Shown: positions 29,770 through 38,852, counted from the stretch's first letter. The stretch: DNA of 39,972 nt from Actinomycetota bacterium (GCA_005884005.1 VAWI01000026.1:1-39972); one strand, 5' to 3'. Notes: generated from the sequence alone by a model not told the origin. Numbers and translations are program-made.

Positions 29770-29945
29770 ACTCTGCAGCACCGCCGGACGCCAGGTCGGA
29801 GTTGCAGGGGGCGCGCCAAGGAATGGCGACGGATAGCCCGGAAGCATGGCTGGGCCGCAGAGTCATAGCTTCCGGGCCCTCGCCTCTGAAAGCCGCTAAA
29901 TCAGATAGAGAGGCCCCGGGTGCCGCAGCCGGGGCCTTTCCTTAT
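29770..29945 (+). ncRNA. unassigned structured RNA of about 175 nt
   Basis: The unit runs from a consensus promoter to an intrinsic terminator. Visible helices are GCAACTC (29767-29773)/GAGTTGC (29799-29805), GCCCGGAAGC (29836-29845)/GCTTCCGGGC (29868-29877, 10 bp perfect), and the terminator. The loop of the second hairpin contains GCAGAGT (29857-29863), complementary to ACTCTGC (29770-29776); this suggests a pseudoknot or a switch against the first helix. No convincing reading frame with a ribosome site exists. No plus-strand gene follows before the tetR locus, so it is an independent RNA or an antisense RNA to the tetR 3' end, not an obvious riboswitch. It fits none of the RNA families I compared by eye (SRP, tmRNA, 6S, several riboswitches). 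Confidence 0.6.
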
Positions 29946-30588
29946 TGGTCCCCGAAGTGCTGCGCACTTCGGGGAAGTGCTCAGGCTCGCCGGTCATCCA
30001 GGCTCGCCTTGAGGCGAACACGGCTTCGAAATCACGATCGCCGACCGTTCCCAGCCGTCGGTCGATCGTGCTCAGGAGCCCCAGCGAGATGAAGATCCAG
30101 GCCTCGGCGTCCGGTTCACGGTCCTGCTTGATTCCGCCCGCCTTCTGTGCGCGCCTGATCCTGTCGGCGACGAAGTCGTGCACCCCGCGGACCTGGTCTC
30201 GCAGGTAGCGGCGGATCTTCGGATCCTCGCTCGCCTCCGTCAGCGCCTGGATCCAGAGATCGGAAAGCATCACCTTGTCGCCCGTGCGCTGCTGGTGGAT
30301 GTACGCCTGGCCCATCGCAGCGAGCTGCAACCGCGGGTCCGGCTCGTTCGCGAGCGCGTCCTCCCACAGCCGGCGGGCATGCGCCCAGGCCGCGTCGAGG
30401 CAGGCCAAGTAGAGGTCTCGTTTCGAGGGAAAGTGGCGGTAAAGGACCGGCTCCGTGACTCCGCTCTCGCGCGCGATCTCGGCGGTGGTCGCGCCGCTGT
30501 AGCTGGACTTCGCGAAAACGCGGCACGCCGCACCGACCACACACTGCCGACGCTCCTCGGCGGCCATGCGAGGCCTGGTCGCGCTCAT
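29896..30588 (-). CDS. TetR-family transcriptional regulator
   Basis: The 230 residues start at an ATG at 30588, with further possible starts at 30594 and 30624. The N-terminal TetR helix-turn-helix spans about 11-57: RRQCVVGAACRVFAKSSYSG, TTAEIARESGVTEPVLYRHF and PSKRDLYL. The helical C-terminal domain binds an unknown ligand. The last 25 residues or so read through two hairpins, including the terminator of the convergent RNA, so the true C-terminus is unusually long and RNA-like. It lies downstream of the DHA2 transporter on the same strand, separated by dispersed element D. Control of that transporter is the natural guess. Confidence 0.88.
   Translation of the reverse strand: MSATRPRMAAEERRQCVVGAACRVFAKSSYSGATTAEIARESGVTEPVLYRHFPSKRDLYLACLDAAWAHARRLWEDALANEPDPRLQLAAMGQAYIHQQRTGDKVMLSDLWIQALTEASEDPKIRRYLRDQVRGVHDFVADRIRRAQKAGGIKQDREPDAEAWIFISLGLLSTIDRRLGTVGDRDFEAVFASRRAWMTGEPEHFPEVRSTSGTNKERPRLRHPGPLYLI
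29911..29937 (+). terminator. intrinsic terminator of the structured RNA
   Basis: AGGCCCCGG (29911-29919) pairs with CCGGGGCCT (29929-29937), with a 9-base loop followed by TTCCTTATT. It overlaps the last codons of the convergent tetR frame. Confidence 0.8.
29950..29974. repeat. 11-bp hairpin within the tetR 3' end
   Basis: CCCCGAAGTGC and GCACTTCGGGG flank a TGC loop. It resembles the hairpin at 23024-23052 in having CCCGAA at the base and GC-NNN-GC at the tip. Confidence 0.5.
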
Positions 30589-30647
30589 GCCCATTTCGCC
30601 GACTCGCGGTGACTTGACGGGCACGAGTCCAAGAGCCGGGGTTGGAC

Positions 30648-30700
30648 GGCCGGGGCGGCAAAGCCGCCCCGGCCTCCAGGTCGGTATCGCAAGCGACGCC
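30648..30700 (-). repeat. two-hairpin dispersed element, copy D
   Basis: This 53-nt copy ends exactly at the stop codon of the DHA2 transporter (30701). The strong hairpin is a perfect 12-bp stem with an AAA loop (30648-30674), and the small hairpin is 30683-30700. Element A also abuts a stop codon. Confidence 0.85.
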
Positions 30701-32140
30701 TCACGCCGCCTCGGCCAACGGCTGAGCCTGCTCGGCGTGGCGGTACTTGCGGACGAGCACGGCCGCCGCGACCGCGGCGCCGAGGCAGATCAACGCGCTG
30801 ACGCGCATGCCGAAGGTCAGACCGTGGACGAACGCGTGCGGCGGGTCGGCGCCGGCGCGAGCGGCGGCGGCCTCGCGGTTCGTGATGATCGCGCCCGTGA
30901 TCGCGATCCCGAGCGCGACCCCGACCTGGCGGAACGTGTTGAGGACGCCCGAGGCGACGCCTGCCTTGTCGACCGGTGCAGCGCCCATGACAGCGGCGGA
31001 CATCGGCGTCATCACGAACGCCATCCCGAGTCCGCCGAGGATGAATCCCGGCAGCATGCGCCAGAAGCCGGAATTGACGGAGACGGTCGAGAGCTCGAGG
31101 CAGCAAAGCGCAACGGTGGTCATTCCTCCGGCCATCAACCACCGCGAGCCGACGCGGTCCGAGAGCCTGCCGGCGATCGGCGCGAAGATGACGATCAGGA
31201 TCGTCCAGGGGAGCAGCGCCGCGCCGGACTGGATCGGCGACCAGTGCAGGAAGGTCTGCATGTAGATCGGGAAGAAGACGAAGATCCCGAACATCGCGAG
31301 GGTGACGAGGATCGCGACGATGTTCGCGCCCGTGAACGTTCCGTCGCGGAACAGCGTCAGGTCGAGCATCGGCAGCCGCTGATGCATCTCGACGTAGACG
31401 AAGGCTGCGAGCGCAATTGCAGCGATGACGAAAAGGCTCAGGATCCGAGCCGACGTCCAGCCGAAGCTGTGTGCCTCGATCAGCGCGTAGACGAGCGCGA
31501 GCAGGCCGATCCCGGAGGTGAGCAGCCCAGGCAGGTCAAGCCGCTGCTCGTGCGAGGTGTCCCTCGATTCCGGCACGACGACGATGCTGGCGACGACGCC
31601 GAGGACCCCGATCGGGACGTTGACGTAGAAGATCCAGTTCCACGAGATGTGCTCCGTGATCACCCCGCCCAGGAGCGGACCGATCGCGAGCGCCATCGCC
31701 GAGACGCCGGCCCAGATCCCGATCGCCGTTCCGCGCTCGCGCGCGGCGAAGGTGGCGGAGATGATCGACAGCGTCGCCGGCATCATCAGCGCGGAACCGA
31801 CACCCTGCACGGCGCGGGCACCGATCAGCTCGGTGGCGCTGGACGAAAGGCCGCAGGCGAGCGAGGACAGGGTGAAGACGACGAGGCCGATCGTGAAGAT
31901 CAACCGTCGGCCGTAGAGGTCGCCGAGCTTGCCGCCGGTGAGCAGTAGCACCGCGAACGTGAGGGCGTAGGCCGTGACGACCCACTCGAGCTCCGAGGTC
32001 CCGATCCCGAGATCGCTTTTGATCGCGGGCAGGGCGACGTTCACGATCGTGTTGTCGAGCATGATCATGAACAAGGCGAACGACAGGGCCCCCAGCGTCC
32101 ACCACTTGCGGTACTCGTCGGCGAAGATCCTTGCTCTCAT
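30701..32140 (-). CDS. MFS drug:H+ antiporter, DHA2 (14-helix) family
   Basis: The 479-residue integral membrane protein has about 14 hydrophobic helices. The DHA2 signature is LDNTIVNVALPAI in helix 1. Motif A is LTGGKLGDLYGRRLIF between helices 2 and 3. Motif C (about 140-155) is GIWAGVSAMALAIGPLLGG in helix 5. Relatives such as EmrB and QacA export drugs or metabolites in exchange for protons. The start is an ATG at 32140. The neighbouring tetR gene downstream makes inducible efflux likely, though the substrate is unknown. Confidence 0.92.
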   Translation of the reverse strand: MRARIFADEYRKWWTLGALSFALFMIMLDNTIVNVALPAIKSDLGIGTSELEWVVTAYALTFAVLLLTGGKLGDLYGRRLIFTIGLVVFTLSSLACGLSSSATELIGARAVQGVGSALMMPATLSIISATFAARERGTAIGIWAGVSAMALAIGPLLGGVITEHISWNWIFYVNVPIGVLGVVASIVVVPESRDTSHEQRLDLPGLLTSGIGLLALVYALIEAHSFGWTSARILSLFVIAAIALAAFVYVEMHQRLPMLDLTLFRDGTFTGANIVAILVTLAMFGIFVFFPIYMQTFLHWSPIQSGAALLPWTILIVIFAPIAGRLSDRVGSRWLMAGGMTTVALCCLELSTVSVNSGFWRMLPGFILGGLGMAFVMTPMSAAVMGAAPVDKAGVASGVLNTFRQVGVALGIAITGAIITNREAAAARAGADPPHAFVHGLTFGMRVSALICLGAAVAAAVLVRKYRHAEQAQPLAEAA

Positions 32141-32201
32141 CGTTTCCCCCGGGCTCGTAGGCGAATCGCGCCAGGTTAGCGAGCACTAGCTAGAGGCGCA
32201 A

Positions 32202-32235
32202 GGCGCTCGCTTGCGACGCCGTCTGGAGGATGTCC
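32202..32235 (+). repeat. shortened dispersed element, copy F
   Basis: Together with the preceding base it shares a 21-base identical block with the reverse complement of copy A, then ctggaggatgtcc as in copy E. The strong second hairpin is missing. It lies in the 196-base gap between the DHA2 gene and the acyl-CoA synthetase; the rest of that gap shows nothing clear. Confidence 0.65.
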
Positions 32236-32336
32236 GAGCTTTCCTCGGGCATCGTCTAACCCGGCCGTAAACACCGCACGTTGTCGGAGCACAGGGGTGA
32301 ACTCGCCGGAAACTCTTCTTTACGCTTCTCCACGAG

Positions 32337-34274
32337 ATGGAGATCGCGTGGACGCCGACCCCGGAAGCGCTCGAGCATGCAAACGTCGTGCGCCTGATGC
32401 GGCGGCTTGGCTTTGACGACTATCGCGAGCTGCAGCGCCGTTCCGCGGAGGATCCCGAGTGGTTCTGGCCGGCCGCGATCGACGACATGGGGTTGGAGTT
32501 CTCGCAGCCGTGGGACAGCGTGGTGGATGTCTCGCGCGGGCCGGAATGGGCGACGTGGTATGTCGGCGGCAAGCTGAATCTCGCCTGGAACTGCGTGCAT
32601 CGCTGGGCCGAGCGGACGCCCGACGTGGCAGCCGCGCTCTGGGAATCCGAGGACGGCGAGCGGCACGGCCTCAGCTACCGGGAGCTCTCCGAACGGGTGA
32701 CGCGGTTCGCGGAGGCGCTCGCTTCGCTCGGCGTCGATCCGGGCGATCGGGTCGCCTTCTTCCTGCCGATGTCGCCCGAGGTCTCGATCGTCTCTCACGC
32801 GTGCGCGCACATCGGCGCCGTGCAGGTGCCAATCTTCTCCGGCTTCGCGGCCCCGGCGGTCGCGCAACGCCTGCAAGATTCCGAGGCGAAGGTGGTCGTC
32901 ACCGCCGACGGCTCCTTGCGGCGCGGGCGCGAGGTGCCGATGAAGGAGATCGTCGACGAGGCGGTCCGGGAGTCGCCGTCGGTCGAGCACGTCGTCGTCT
33001 GGCGGCGGCTCGGTCGCGACGACGTCCCCATGACGCCGGGCCGCGATCTCTTCGACTCGGAGGCGATGGAGGGGCGGCCGGGCACCTTGGAGCCGCTCCA
33101 AGTCGAGTCGGAGCATCCGTACCTCCTCACCTACACATCCGGCACGACCGGCCGGCCGAAGGGGGTCGTCCACGTGCAGGGCGGGTTCCTCGTCTCGATC
33201 GCGCGCGAGGTCGCCTACCAGGCCGATGCGAAGCCGGGCGAGGTCGTCCACTTCGTGACCGACATGGGCTGGATCATGGGCCCCTGGGAGGTGGTCGGCG
33301 GGAACGCCCTCGGCTGCACCGTGCTGTTCGCGGAGGGAGCCCCGGACTGGCCGGCAGCCGATCGGCTGTGGTCCCTGGTCGAGCGCGAACGCGTCGCCAT
33401 CCTCGGGATCTCTCCGACGCTGACGCGCGCTCTGATCCCGCACGGCCGTGAGCTCGTGGAGCGTCACGACTTGTCTTCGCTCCGCGTGCTGGTGACAACG
33501 GGCGAGCCCTGGAACCCTGAGCCGTACCGCTGGTTAGCCGAGGTCGTCGGCGGCGGCCGCTGCCCGATCATCAACTGTTCCGGCGGCACCGAGGTCGGCG
33601 CCTGCTTCCTCTCCCCGACCGTGGCGACGCCGATCAAGACCTGCTCGCTCGGCGGCCCAGCCCTCGGGATGGCGATGGACGTGGTCGACGTGGAAGGTCG
33701 GTCGGTGCGGGGCGAGGTGGGCGAGCTCGTCTGCCGGAGGCCGTTCCCGGGCATGACGCGCGGGTTCTGGCGGGATCCCGAGCGGTACCTCGACACCTAC
33801 TGGCGCCGCCTTCCCGGCGTTTGGGTCCACGGGGACTGGGCCTCCGTGGACGAGGACGGCTACTGGTTCCTCCACGGCCGCTCGGACGACACCCTCAACA
33901 TCGCCGGTAAGCGGGTCGGCCCTGCCGAGCTCGAGTCGGCTGTCGTGGCCCATCCGGCAGTGGCGGAAGCCGCTGCGGTCGGCGTGCCGCACGAGGTCAA
34001 AGGCGAGACCGCGTGGATCTTCTGCGCCCTCGTGCCGGGAGCCGAGCCGTCGGATGAACTCGAGTCGGAGTTGCGCGCGCTCGTGTCTGCCGAGCTCGGC
34101 AAAGCCTTCGCGCCGGAGCGGATCCTGTTCGTCGGCGCTCTGCCGAAGACGCGCAGCGCGAAGATCGTCCGACGCGCCGTCCGCGCGAAGGCGCTCGGAG
34201 CCGATCCAGGCGACCTCTCGTCCCTCGAGAATCCGGAGACGCTCGCAGAGATCGAGGCCGTCGTCCGCGGTTGA
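32337..34274 (+). CDS. AMP-forming acyl-CoA synthetase, acetyl-CoA synthetase-like
   Basis: The 645-residue ANL-superfamily enzyme activates a short carboxylic acid, probably acetate or propionate, to its CoA thioester via the adenylate. The N-terminal ACAS-type extension (WDSVVDVSRGPEWATWYVGG) is present. Next come the P-loop YTSGTTGRPKG (about 264-275), TDMGWIMG, NCSGGTEVGA and the hinge region GRSDDTLNIAGKRVGPAELE. Near the end KTRSAKIVRR contains K609, the conserved catalytic lysine that is acetylated in Acs homologues. The start is an ATG at 32337. It differs from canonical Acs in the SGGTE motif, so substrate specificity is open. Confidence 0.9.
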   Translation: MEIAWTPTPEALEHANVVRLMRRLGFDDYRELQRRSAEDPEWFWPAAIDDMGLEFSQPWDSVVDVSRGPEWATWYVGGKLNLAWNCVHRWAERTPDVAAALWESEDGERHGLSYRELSERVTRFAEALASLGVDPGDRVAFFLPMSPEVSIVSHACAHIGAVQVPIFSGFAAPAVAQRLQDSEAKVVVTADGSLRRGREVPMKEIVDEAVRESPSVEHVVVWRRLGRDDVPMTPGRDLFDSEAMEGRPGTLEPLQVESEHPYLLTYTSGTTGRPKGVVHVQGGFLVSIAREVAYQADAKPGEVVHFVTDMGWIMGPWEVVGGNALGCTVLFAEGAPDWPAADRLWSLVERERVAILGISPTLTRALIPHGRELVERHDLSSLRVLVTTGEPWNPEPYRWLAEVVGGGRCPIINCSGGTEVGACFLSPTVATPIKTCSLGGPALGMAMDVVDVEGRSVRGEVGELVCRRPFPGMTRGFWRDPERYLDTYWRRLPGVWVHGDWASVDEDGYWFLHGRSDDTLNIAGKRVGPAELESAVVAHPAVAEAAAVGVPHEVKGETAWIFCALVPGAEPSDELESELRALVSAELGKAFAPERILFVGALPKTRSAKIVRRAVRAKALGADPGDLSSLENPETLAEIEAVVRG

Positions 34275-34286
34275 GCGAAAACGGGT

Positions 34287-36254
34287 TTAGACGGCCTTCC
34301 GCGCAGCGGTTGCGTACTCGCCGGGAGTTTCCTCCAGCCGCTTGGCGACGTGCGCGGCGGCATAGGCCTCGTCTTCGTCGAGCGTCTCGTGCTCGAGCAG
34401 CGCTGCCGCGAGGGAGTCGAGCTTGTCGCGATTGCCCTTCAGAAGCGTGACAACTTCCGCGTGCGCCGCCTCGACGATCCGCCGCACCTCGTCGTCGATC
34501 AGCTCTTGCGTGTGCTGCGAGACTTCGGCGACGCCTGGGAGGAACGGGCCGCGGCCGTCAACCGGCGTGACCGCGACTGGCCCGATTTTGGTGCTCATGC
34601 CCCAGCGTCCGACCATCTGACGAGCGATCTCTGTCAGCTGCTGGATGTCGGACTCGGCGCCGGTCGTCGGCTCCTCGAAGACGATCTCCTCGGCCGAGCG
34701 GCCGCCGAGGGCGACCTTGATCTTGGCCTCGAGCTCCCGTTGTTCGTAGCTATACCGATCGGCCTCGGGCGCCGAGAAGGTGACGCCCAGGGACAGCCCG
34801 CGCGGGATGATCGAGATCTTTCGAACCGGATCCGCTCCCTCGGTGAGCATGCCGACGATCGCGTGGCCGCCCTCGTGGTAGGCGGTCCGTCGCCGGTCCT
34901 CCTTGCTCATCATCACCTGCCGCTCGGCGCCGAGGACGATCCGCTCCAGAGCGTCGGTGAAGTCCGCCTCGGTGACGACGTCGTGGTTTCGGCGCGCCGC
35001 GAGCAGCGCGGCCTCGTTGACGAGGTTCGCGAGATCGGCGCCGACCATCCCCGGCGTGGTCGCCGCGATCCGGCCGAGGTCGACATCGGGCCCGAGCGGA
35101 ACGCCTCGCGTATGCACCTTCAGGATCTGCTCGCGCCCGTTGCGATCGGGAGGCTGTACGGCGATCCGCCTGTCGAACCGCCCCGGGCGCAGCAGCGCCT
35201 GATCGAGCACGTCCGGCCGGTTGGTCGCGCCGATCACGATCACGCCGGTCGACGAGTCGAATCCGTCCATCTCGGTCAGGATCTGGTTCAGCGTCTGCTC
35301 CCGCTCGTCGTTGCCGCCGCTGAACCCGGCGACTCCGGACGTACGGGAGCGGCCGATCGCGTCCAGCTCGTCGATGAATACGATCGCCGGCGCAGCCTCC
35401 TTCGCCTGTGCGAAGAGATCGCGCACGCGCGAGGCCCCGATCCCGACAATCGCCTCGACGAATTCCGAGGCGGACATCGAAAAGAACGGCACATTCGCCT
35501 CACCGGCAACAGCCCGCGCCAGGAGGGTCTTCCCGGTGCCCGGTGGGCCGGCGAGGAGCACGCCGTGCGGAATCCGCCCGCCGAGCTTCAGGTACTTGTC
35601 CGGGCTACGCAGGAAGTCGACCACTTCGGACAGCTCCGACTTCGCCTCGTCGATTCCGGCCACGTCGGCGAAGGTCACGCGATCGCCCGTGGGCTGGTAG
35701 CGGCGCGCCCGTGAGCGCCCGAACGCGCCGAGCATCCCTTGCACGTTGCCCGCCCGGCGCATGAGCCAGACCAAAAGAAGGAGGAAGAGCAGCGTTGGGC
35801 CGAAGCCGAGCAGCAGGTTCTCCCACCAGGGCGCACCGGTCTGAAGCGGCTGAGCGTTGACGATCACGCCTTTGCGCTGCAGTAGCTGCGAGAGGGCCTT
35901 CGTGTCCGCAAACGTGGGGATCTCGGTTTTGAAGCGGGTCGTCGCCTTCGAGCCGGCGTACCGCTCCTTCTGAGTGAACGTGCCCTGGATCGCCGTGCCC
36001 TTCGAAGTGATCTCCTTGACGTGGCCCGCATTCACCTGTTGCAGGAAGAACGGGCTGTACGGCACGCGCACCCGCGCTTGCCCTTGCGTCGCGCGCGAAC
36101 CGGCGTAGTAGTTGATCGCGAAGAGGGCCAGCACGACCGCGATCCACCACCAGGTGATCCGAAATCGAGGCGGCCGCCCGGAGGGTTGGGGCGGCGCCCC
36201 GGTCGGCTGCCGTAGCCGACCCGGGCTCGAATCCCTCTGCGAATCCGTGCTCAC
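34287..36254 (-). CDS. ftsH: ATP-dependent membrane zinc metalloprotease FtsH
   Basis: FtsH degrades damaged or regulatory membrane and soluble proteins as a hexamer. The frame runs to 36674, but the part above 36254 overlaps the SDR gene and is not FtsH-like. The GTG at 36254 gives 655 residues: a short basic cytoplasmic start, a first helix ([18 protein letters not shown]), an extracytoplasmic domain, a second helix, then AAA+ with Walker A GPPGTGKT, Walker [10 protein letters not shown] and RPGRFDRR. Zinc ligands lie in HEGGH (usually HEAGH). The pore loop reads [11 protein letters not shown], with Ile where E. coli has Phe. The protease domain ends in an acidic helical tail. It diverges from the SDR gene. 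Confidence 0.93.
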   Translation of the reverse strand: MSTDSQRDSSPGRLRQPTGAPPQPSGRPPRFRITWWWIAVVLALFAINYYAGSRATQGQARVRVPYSPFFLQQVNAGHVKEITSKGTAIQGTFTQKERYAGSKATTRFKTEIPTFADTKALSQLLQRKGVIVNAQPLQTGAPWWENLLLGFGPTLLFLLLLVWLMRRAGNVQGMLGAFGRSRARRYQPTGDRVTFADVAGIDEAKSELSEVVDFLRSPDKYLKLGGRIPHGVLLAGPPGTGKTLLARAVAGEANVPFFSMSASEFVEAIVGIGASRVRDLFAQAKEAAPAIVFIDELDAIGRSRTSGVAGFSGGNDEREQTLNQILTEMDGFDSSTGVIVIGATNRPDVLDQALLRPGRFDRRIAVQPPDRNGREQILKVHTRGVPLGPDVDLGRIAATTPGMVGADLANLVNEAALLAARRNHDVVTEADFTDALERIVLGAERQVMMSKEDRRRTAYHEGGHAIVGMLTEGADPVRKISIIPRGLSLGVTFSAPEADRYSYEQRELEAKIKVALGGRSAEEIVFEEPTTGAESDIQQLTEIARQMVGRWGMSTKIGPVAVTPVDGRGPFLPGVAEVSQHTQELIDDEVRRIVEAAHAEVVTLLKGNRDKLDSLAAALLEHETLDEDEAYAAAHVAKRLEETPGEYATAARKAV

Positions 36255-36339
36255 CAGAACACGATGCCACGAAAGGACAGGCCCGGGAAGGCGAGTGAGC
36301 TCTCGACAGCGTTCGGCACGGCGGGCATATGCTCGCGCG

Positions 36340-37104
36340 GTGAGCCAGAGCGAGCTCGACGGCCAGGTCGCCCTCGTCACCGGAGGCGGACGGGGGATCG
36401 GCGCGGGCATAGCGCGCGAGCTTGCCGCGGCGGGAGCGCGCGTCGCCGTCAGCGCCCGGACCCGCGAGCAGGTCGAAGGCATCGCCAGCGAGATCGGCGG
36501 TCTCGGGATCGTCGCAGACATGGCCGACCGCTCGGCCGTCGAGGCGATGGTCGAGCAGGTGGAGAGCGAGCTCGGGCCAATCGACCTGCTCGTCGCCAAC
36601 GCCGGGCGAAACGTCCACGAGCAGCGTGCGTGGGAGGTCGACCCCGGCGACTGGTGGAACGTCTTCGAGGTCAACGTCTTCGGCGTCTACCTCTGCTGCC
36701 GGGCCGTGATTCCCGGGATGCTCGAGCGAGGCGGAGGGCGCATCGTGATCACGGGCAGCGGCGCTTCCTACCTTCCCCACTCCGGCAGCACCGCGTACTC
36801 GTCGAGCAAGGCTGCGGTCTGGCGATTCGGAAACGTGCTCGCGGAACAGCTCGAAGGACGGATCCCGGTTTTCGTCATCAGCCCCGGTCTGGTCAAGACG
36901 GAGATGACAACGGGGGCTCCCGACGACGCGCCGTGGACTCCGCCAGAGCTCGCGCCGCGCCTGGTGCGCAAGCTGGCCACGGGACGGGCCGACGCGCTCA
37001 CAGGCCGCTACATCCACGCCGAACACGACGACATCGAGGAGTTGATCCGCCGCGCCGGCGAGATCCGAGAGCGCGACCTGAACGCGATCCGGCTCCAGAG
37101 GTAG
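36340..37104 (+). CDS. short-chain dehydrogenase/reductase (classical SDR)
   Basis: This 254-residue NAD(P)-dependent oxidoreductase has the TGGGRGIG coenzyme motif at 14-21, NAG in LLVANAG (about 83-89), N112 in the VNVFG stretch, and the catalytic S140, Y153 and K157 (ITGSGAS and YSSSK). SPGLVKTEM follows as usual. The start is a GTG at 36340, 85 bases from the divergent ftsH start; the longer frame upstream is an ftsH shadow. The substrate cannot be predicted. It precedes nadE by 32 bases on the same strand. Confidence 0.9.
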   Translation: MSQSELDGQVALVTGGGRGIGAGIARELAAAGARVAVSARTREQVEGIASEIGGLGIVADMADRSAVEAMVEQVESELGPIDLLVANAGRNVHEQRAWEVDPGDWWNVFEVNVFGVYLCCRAVIPGMLERGGGRIVITGSGASYLPHSGSTAYSSSKAAVWRFGNVLAEQLEGRIPVFVISPGLVKTEMTTGAPDDAPWTPPELAPRLVRKLATGRADALTGRYIHAEHDDIEELIRRAGEIRERDLNAIRLQR

Positions 37105-37136
37105 CAGAGTTTTCGACTGGTAGTCTAAAACTAACG

Positions 37137-38852
37137 ATGAGGCTCTTGCTTGCCCAGATCAACACCGTCGTCGGCGACCTCGACGGCAACGCGGAACGGA
37201 TTCGCGGGCGGCTCGCGGAGGCCAAGGACCAGCAGGCCGATCTCGTCGTCTTTCCCGAGCTCGCGGTCACGGGCTACCCGCCCGAGGACTTGCTCCTGCG
37301 GCCGAGCTTCGTGCAGGCGGCCCAAGCCAAGGCGGAGGCGCTCGCCCGCGAGGCGCGGGGCATCGTCGCGCTGATCGGGGTGCCATGGTTCGATCGTGAT
37401 CTCTACAACGCCTGCGCCGTCTGCGCTGCCGGCGAGATCAAAACGGTCTACCGGAAACGCTTCCTGCCGAACTACGGAGTCTTCGACGAGGACCGCTACT
37501 TCGCGACCGGGCGTGACCTGGTGCTGCTCGAGCACGGCGGCACGCTCGTCGGACCGACGATCTGCGAAGACATGTGGCAGCCCGGCCCGCCGGCGACCGA
37601 CCTGGCGCTTGCCGGAGCCCAGCTGCTCGTGAACCTGTCGGCCTCGCCGTTTCACCTGCTTCGGGACCGCGAGCGCGAGGAGATGTTCGCCACGCGCGCG
37701 CGCGACAACTCCTGTCTCGTCGCCTTCTGCAACTCCGTTGGCGGCCAGGACGAGCTGCTCTTCGACGGAAACTCGCTCGTGCTCGACGAGGAGGGTCACC
37801 TGCTCGCGCGGGGGCCCAGCTTTGAGGAGGCGCTCCTCGTCGTCGATATCGAGCCGGCCGACGCGATCGGGCGCCGGCTCCGCGACGTTCGGCGTCGGGC
37901 GCTCGCCCGCGACCGCCGCGAGCTCCCCGACCTACCGATCGTCCACGTCGGCTCTCCGCACGGGCCTCGCGCGCGTGTCAAGGCGGTCATCGCTCCGCGG
38001 CTCGACGAGCTGGAGCAGATGCGCGTCGGACTCGAGCTCGGCTTGAGTGACTACGTGAACAAGAACGGCTTCGGCGAGGTCGTCGTCGGCATTTCCGGCG
38101 GGATCGACTCGGCGCTCACGGCGGCGCTCGCCGTCGAGGCCCTCGGCCCGCAGCGGGTCCACTGCGTCTCGATGCCTTCGCGGTTCTCGTCCGCGGAAAC
38201 CCGTGCCGATGCCCGCCGGCTCGCCGCGAATCTCGGCGCTGACTTCCGCGAGCTCCCGATCGACCAGATCTACGACGCCCTCGAAGGGGTGCTGGCCGAG
38301 AGCTTCGCGGGTCGCGAAAGCGACCTGGCCGAAGAGAACCTGCAGGCCCGGATCCGAGGCGTCTTGCTGATGGCGCTCTCGAACAAGTTCGGCTGGCTCG
38401 TCGTCGCGACCGGAAACAAGTCGGAGCTCTCGGTCGGTTATGCCACCCTCTACGGCGACCTGGCGGGCGGCTTCGCATTGATCAAGGACGTCTTCAAGAC
38501 GGACGTCTTCCGCCTCGCCAAGTACCTGAACGAGCGGGCCGGCGACAAGTTCATTCCGGAGACGATCATCGAGCGCGCGCCCAGCGCAGAGCTACGCGAC
38601 AACCAGCTCGACGAGGATTCGCTGCCGCCCTACCCCGCGCTCGACAAAGTGCTCGCTGCCTACGTCGAGGAGGACCGCTCCGCCGAGGAGCTGAGCGCCG
38701 ACGGCTTCGATCCGGACGTGGTCGAGCGCGCCGTGGCGATGATCGACCGCGCCGAGTACAAACGTCGCCAGGCTCCGCCCGGAGTAAGGCTGCGGCAGAA
38801 GGCCTTCGGCCGCGACCGCAGGACACCGATTACGAACCGCTGGCGCGGCTAG
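37137..38852 (+). CDS. nadE: glutamine-dependent NAD+ synthetase
   Basis: NadE amidates nicotinic acid adenine dinucleotide to NAD using glutamine and ATP. The 571 residues form an N-terminal nitrilase-type glutaminase domain (1-260) with the triad E41 (VFPELAVTG), K107 (YRKRFLPNYGVFDE) and C143 (PTICEDMW). The C-terminal synthetase domain has the PP-loop VGISGGIDSALTAALA (about 318) and the ATGNKSELSVGYATLYGD signature. The start is an ATG at 37137. It complements nadM at 22430 in the same pathway, although it lies in a different operon. Confidence 0.95.
   Translation: MRLLLAQINTVVGDLDGNAERIRGRLAEAKDQQADLVVFPELAVTGYPPEDLLLRPSFVQAAQAKAEALAREARGIVALIGVPWFDRDLYNACAVCAAGEIKTVYRKRFLPNYGVFDEDRYFATGRDLVLLEHGGTLVGPTICEDMWQPGPPATDLALAGAQLLVNLSASPFHLLRDREREEMFATRARDNSCLVAFCNSVGGQDELLFDGNSLVLDEEGHLLARGPSFEEALLVVDIEPADAIGRRLRDVRRRALARDRRELPDLPIVHVGSPHGPRARVKAVIAPRLDELEQMRVGLELGLSDYVNKNGFGEVVVGISGGIDSALTAALAVEALGPQRVHCVSMPSRFSSAETRADARRLAANLGADFRELPIDQIYDALEGVLAESFAGRESDLAEENLQARIRGVLLMALSNKFGWLVVATGNKSELSVGYATLYGDLAGGFALIKDVFKTDVFRLAKYLNERAGDKFIPETIIERAPSAELRDNQLDEDSLPPYPALDKVLAAYVEEDRSAEELSADGFDPDVVERAVAMIDRAEYKRRQAPPGVRLRQKAFGRDRRTPITNRWRG

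Noticed and set aside
29770-29945. Known riboswitch, 6S, SRP or tmRNA identity for the RNA
   Set aside because: Conserved cores of these families, as far as I can recall them, are not present; no plus-strand gene follows for a riboswitch to control.
29802-30092. Plus-strand reading frame through the structured RNA
   Set aside because: It runs through the terminator and antisense into tetR, and has no ribosome binding site.
36255-36674. N-terminal extension of the FtsH frame
   Set aside because: It lies antisense to the SDR gene, lacks FtsH similarity and would place about 140 residues before the normal first transmembrane helix.
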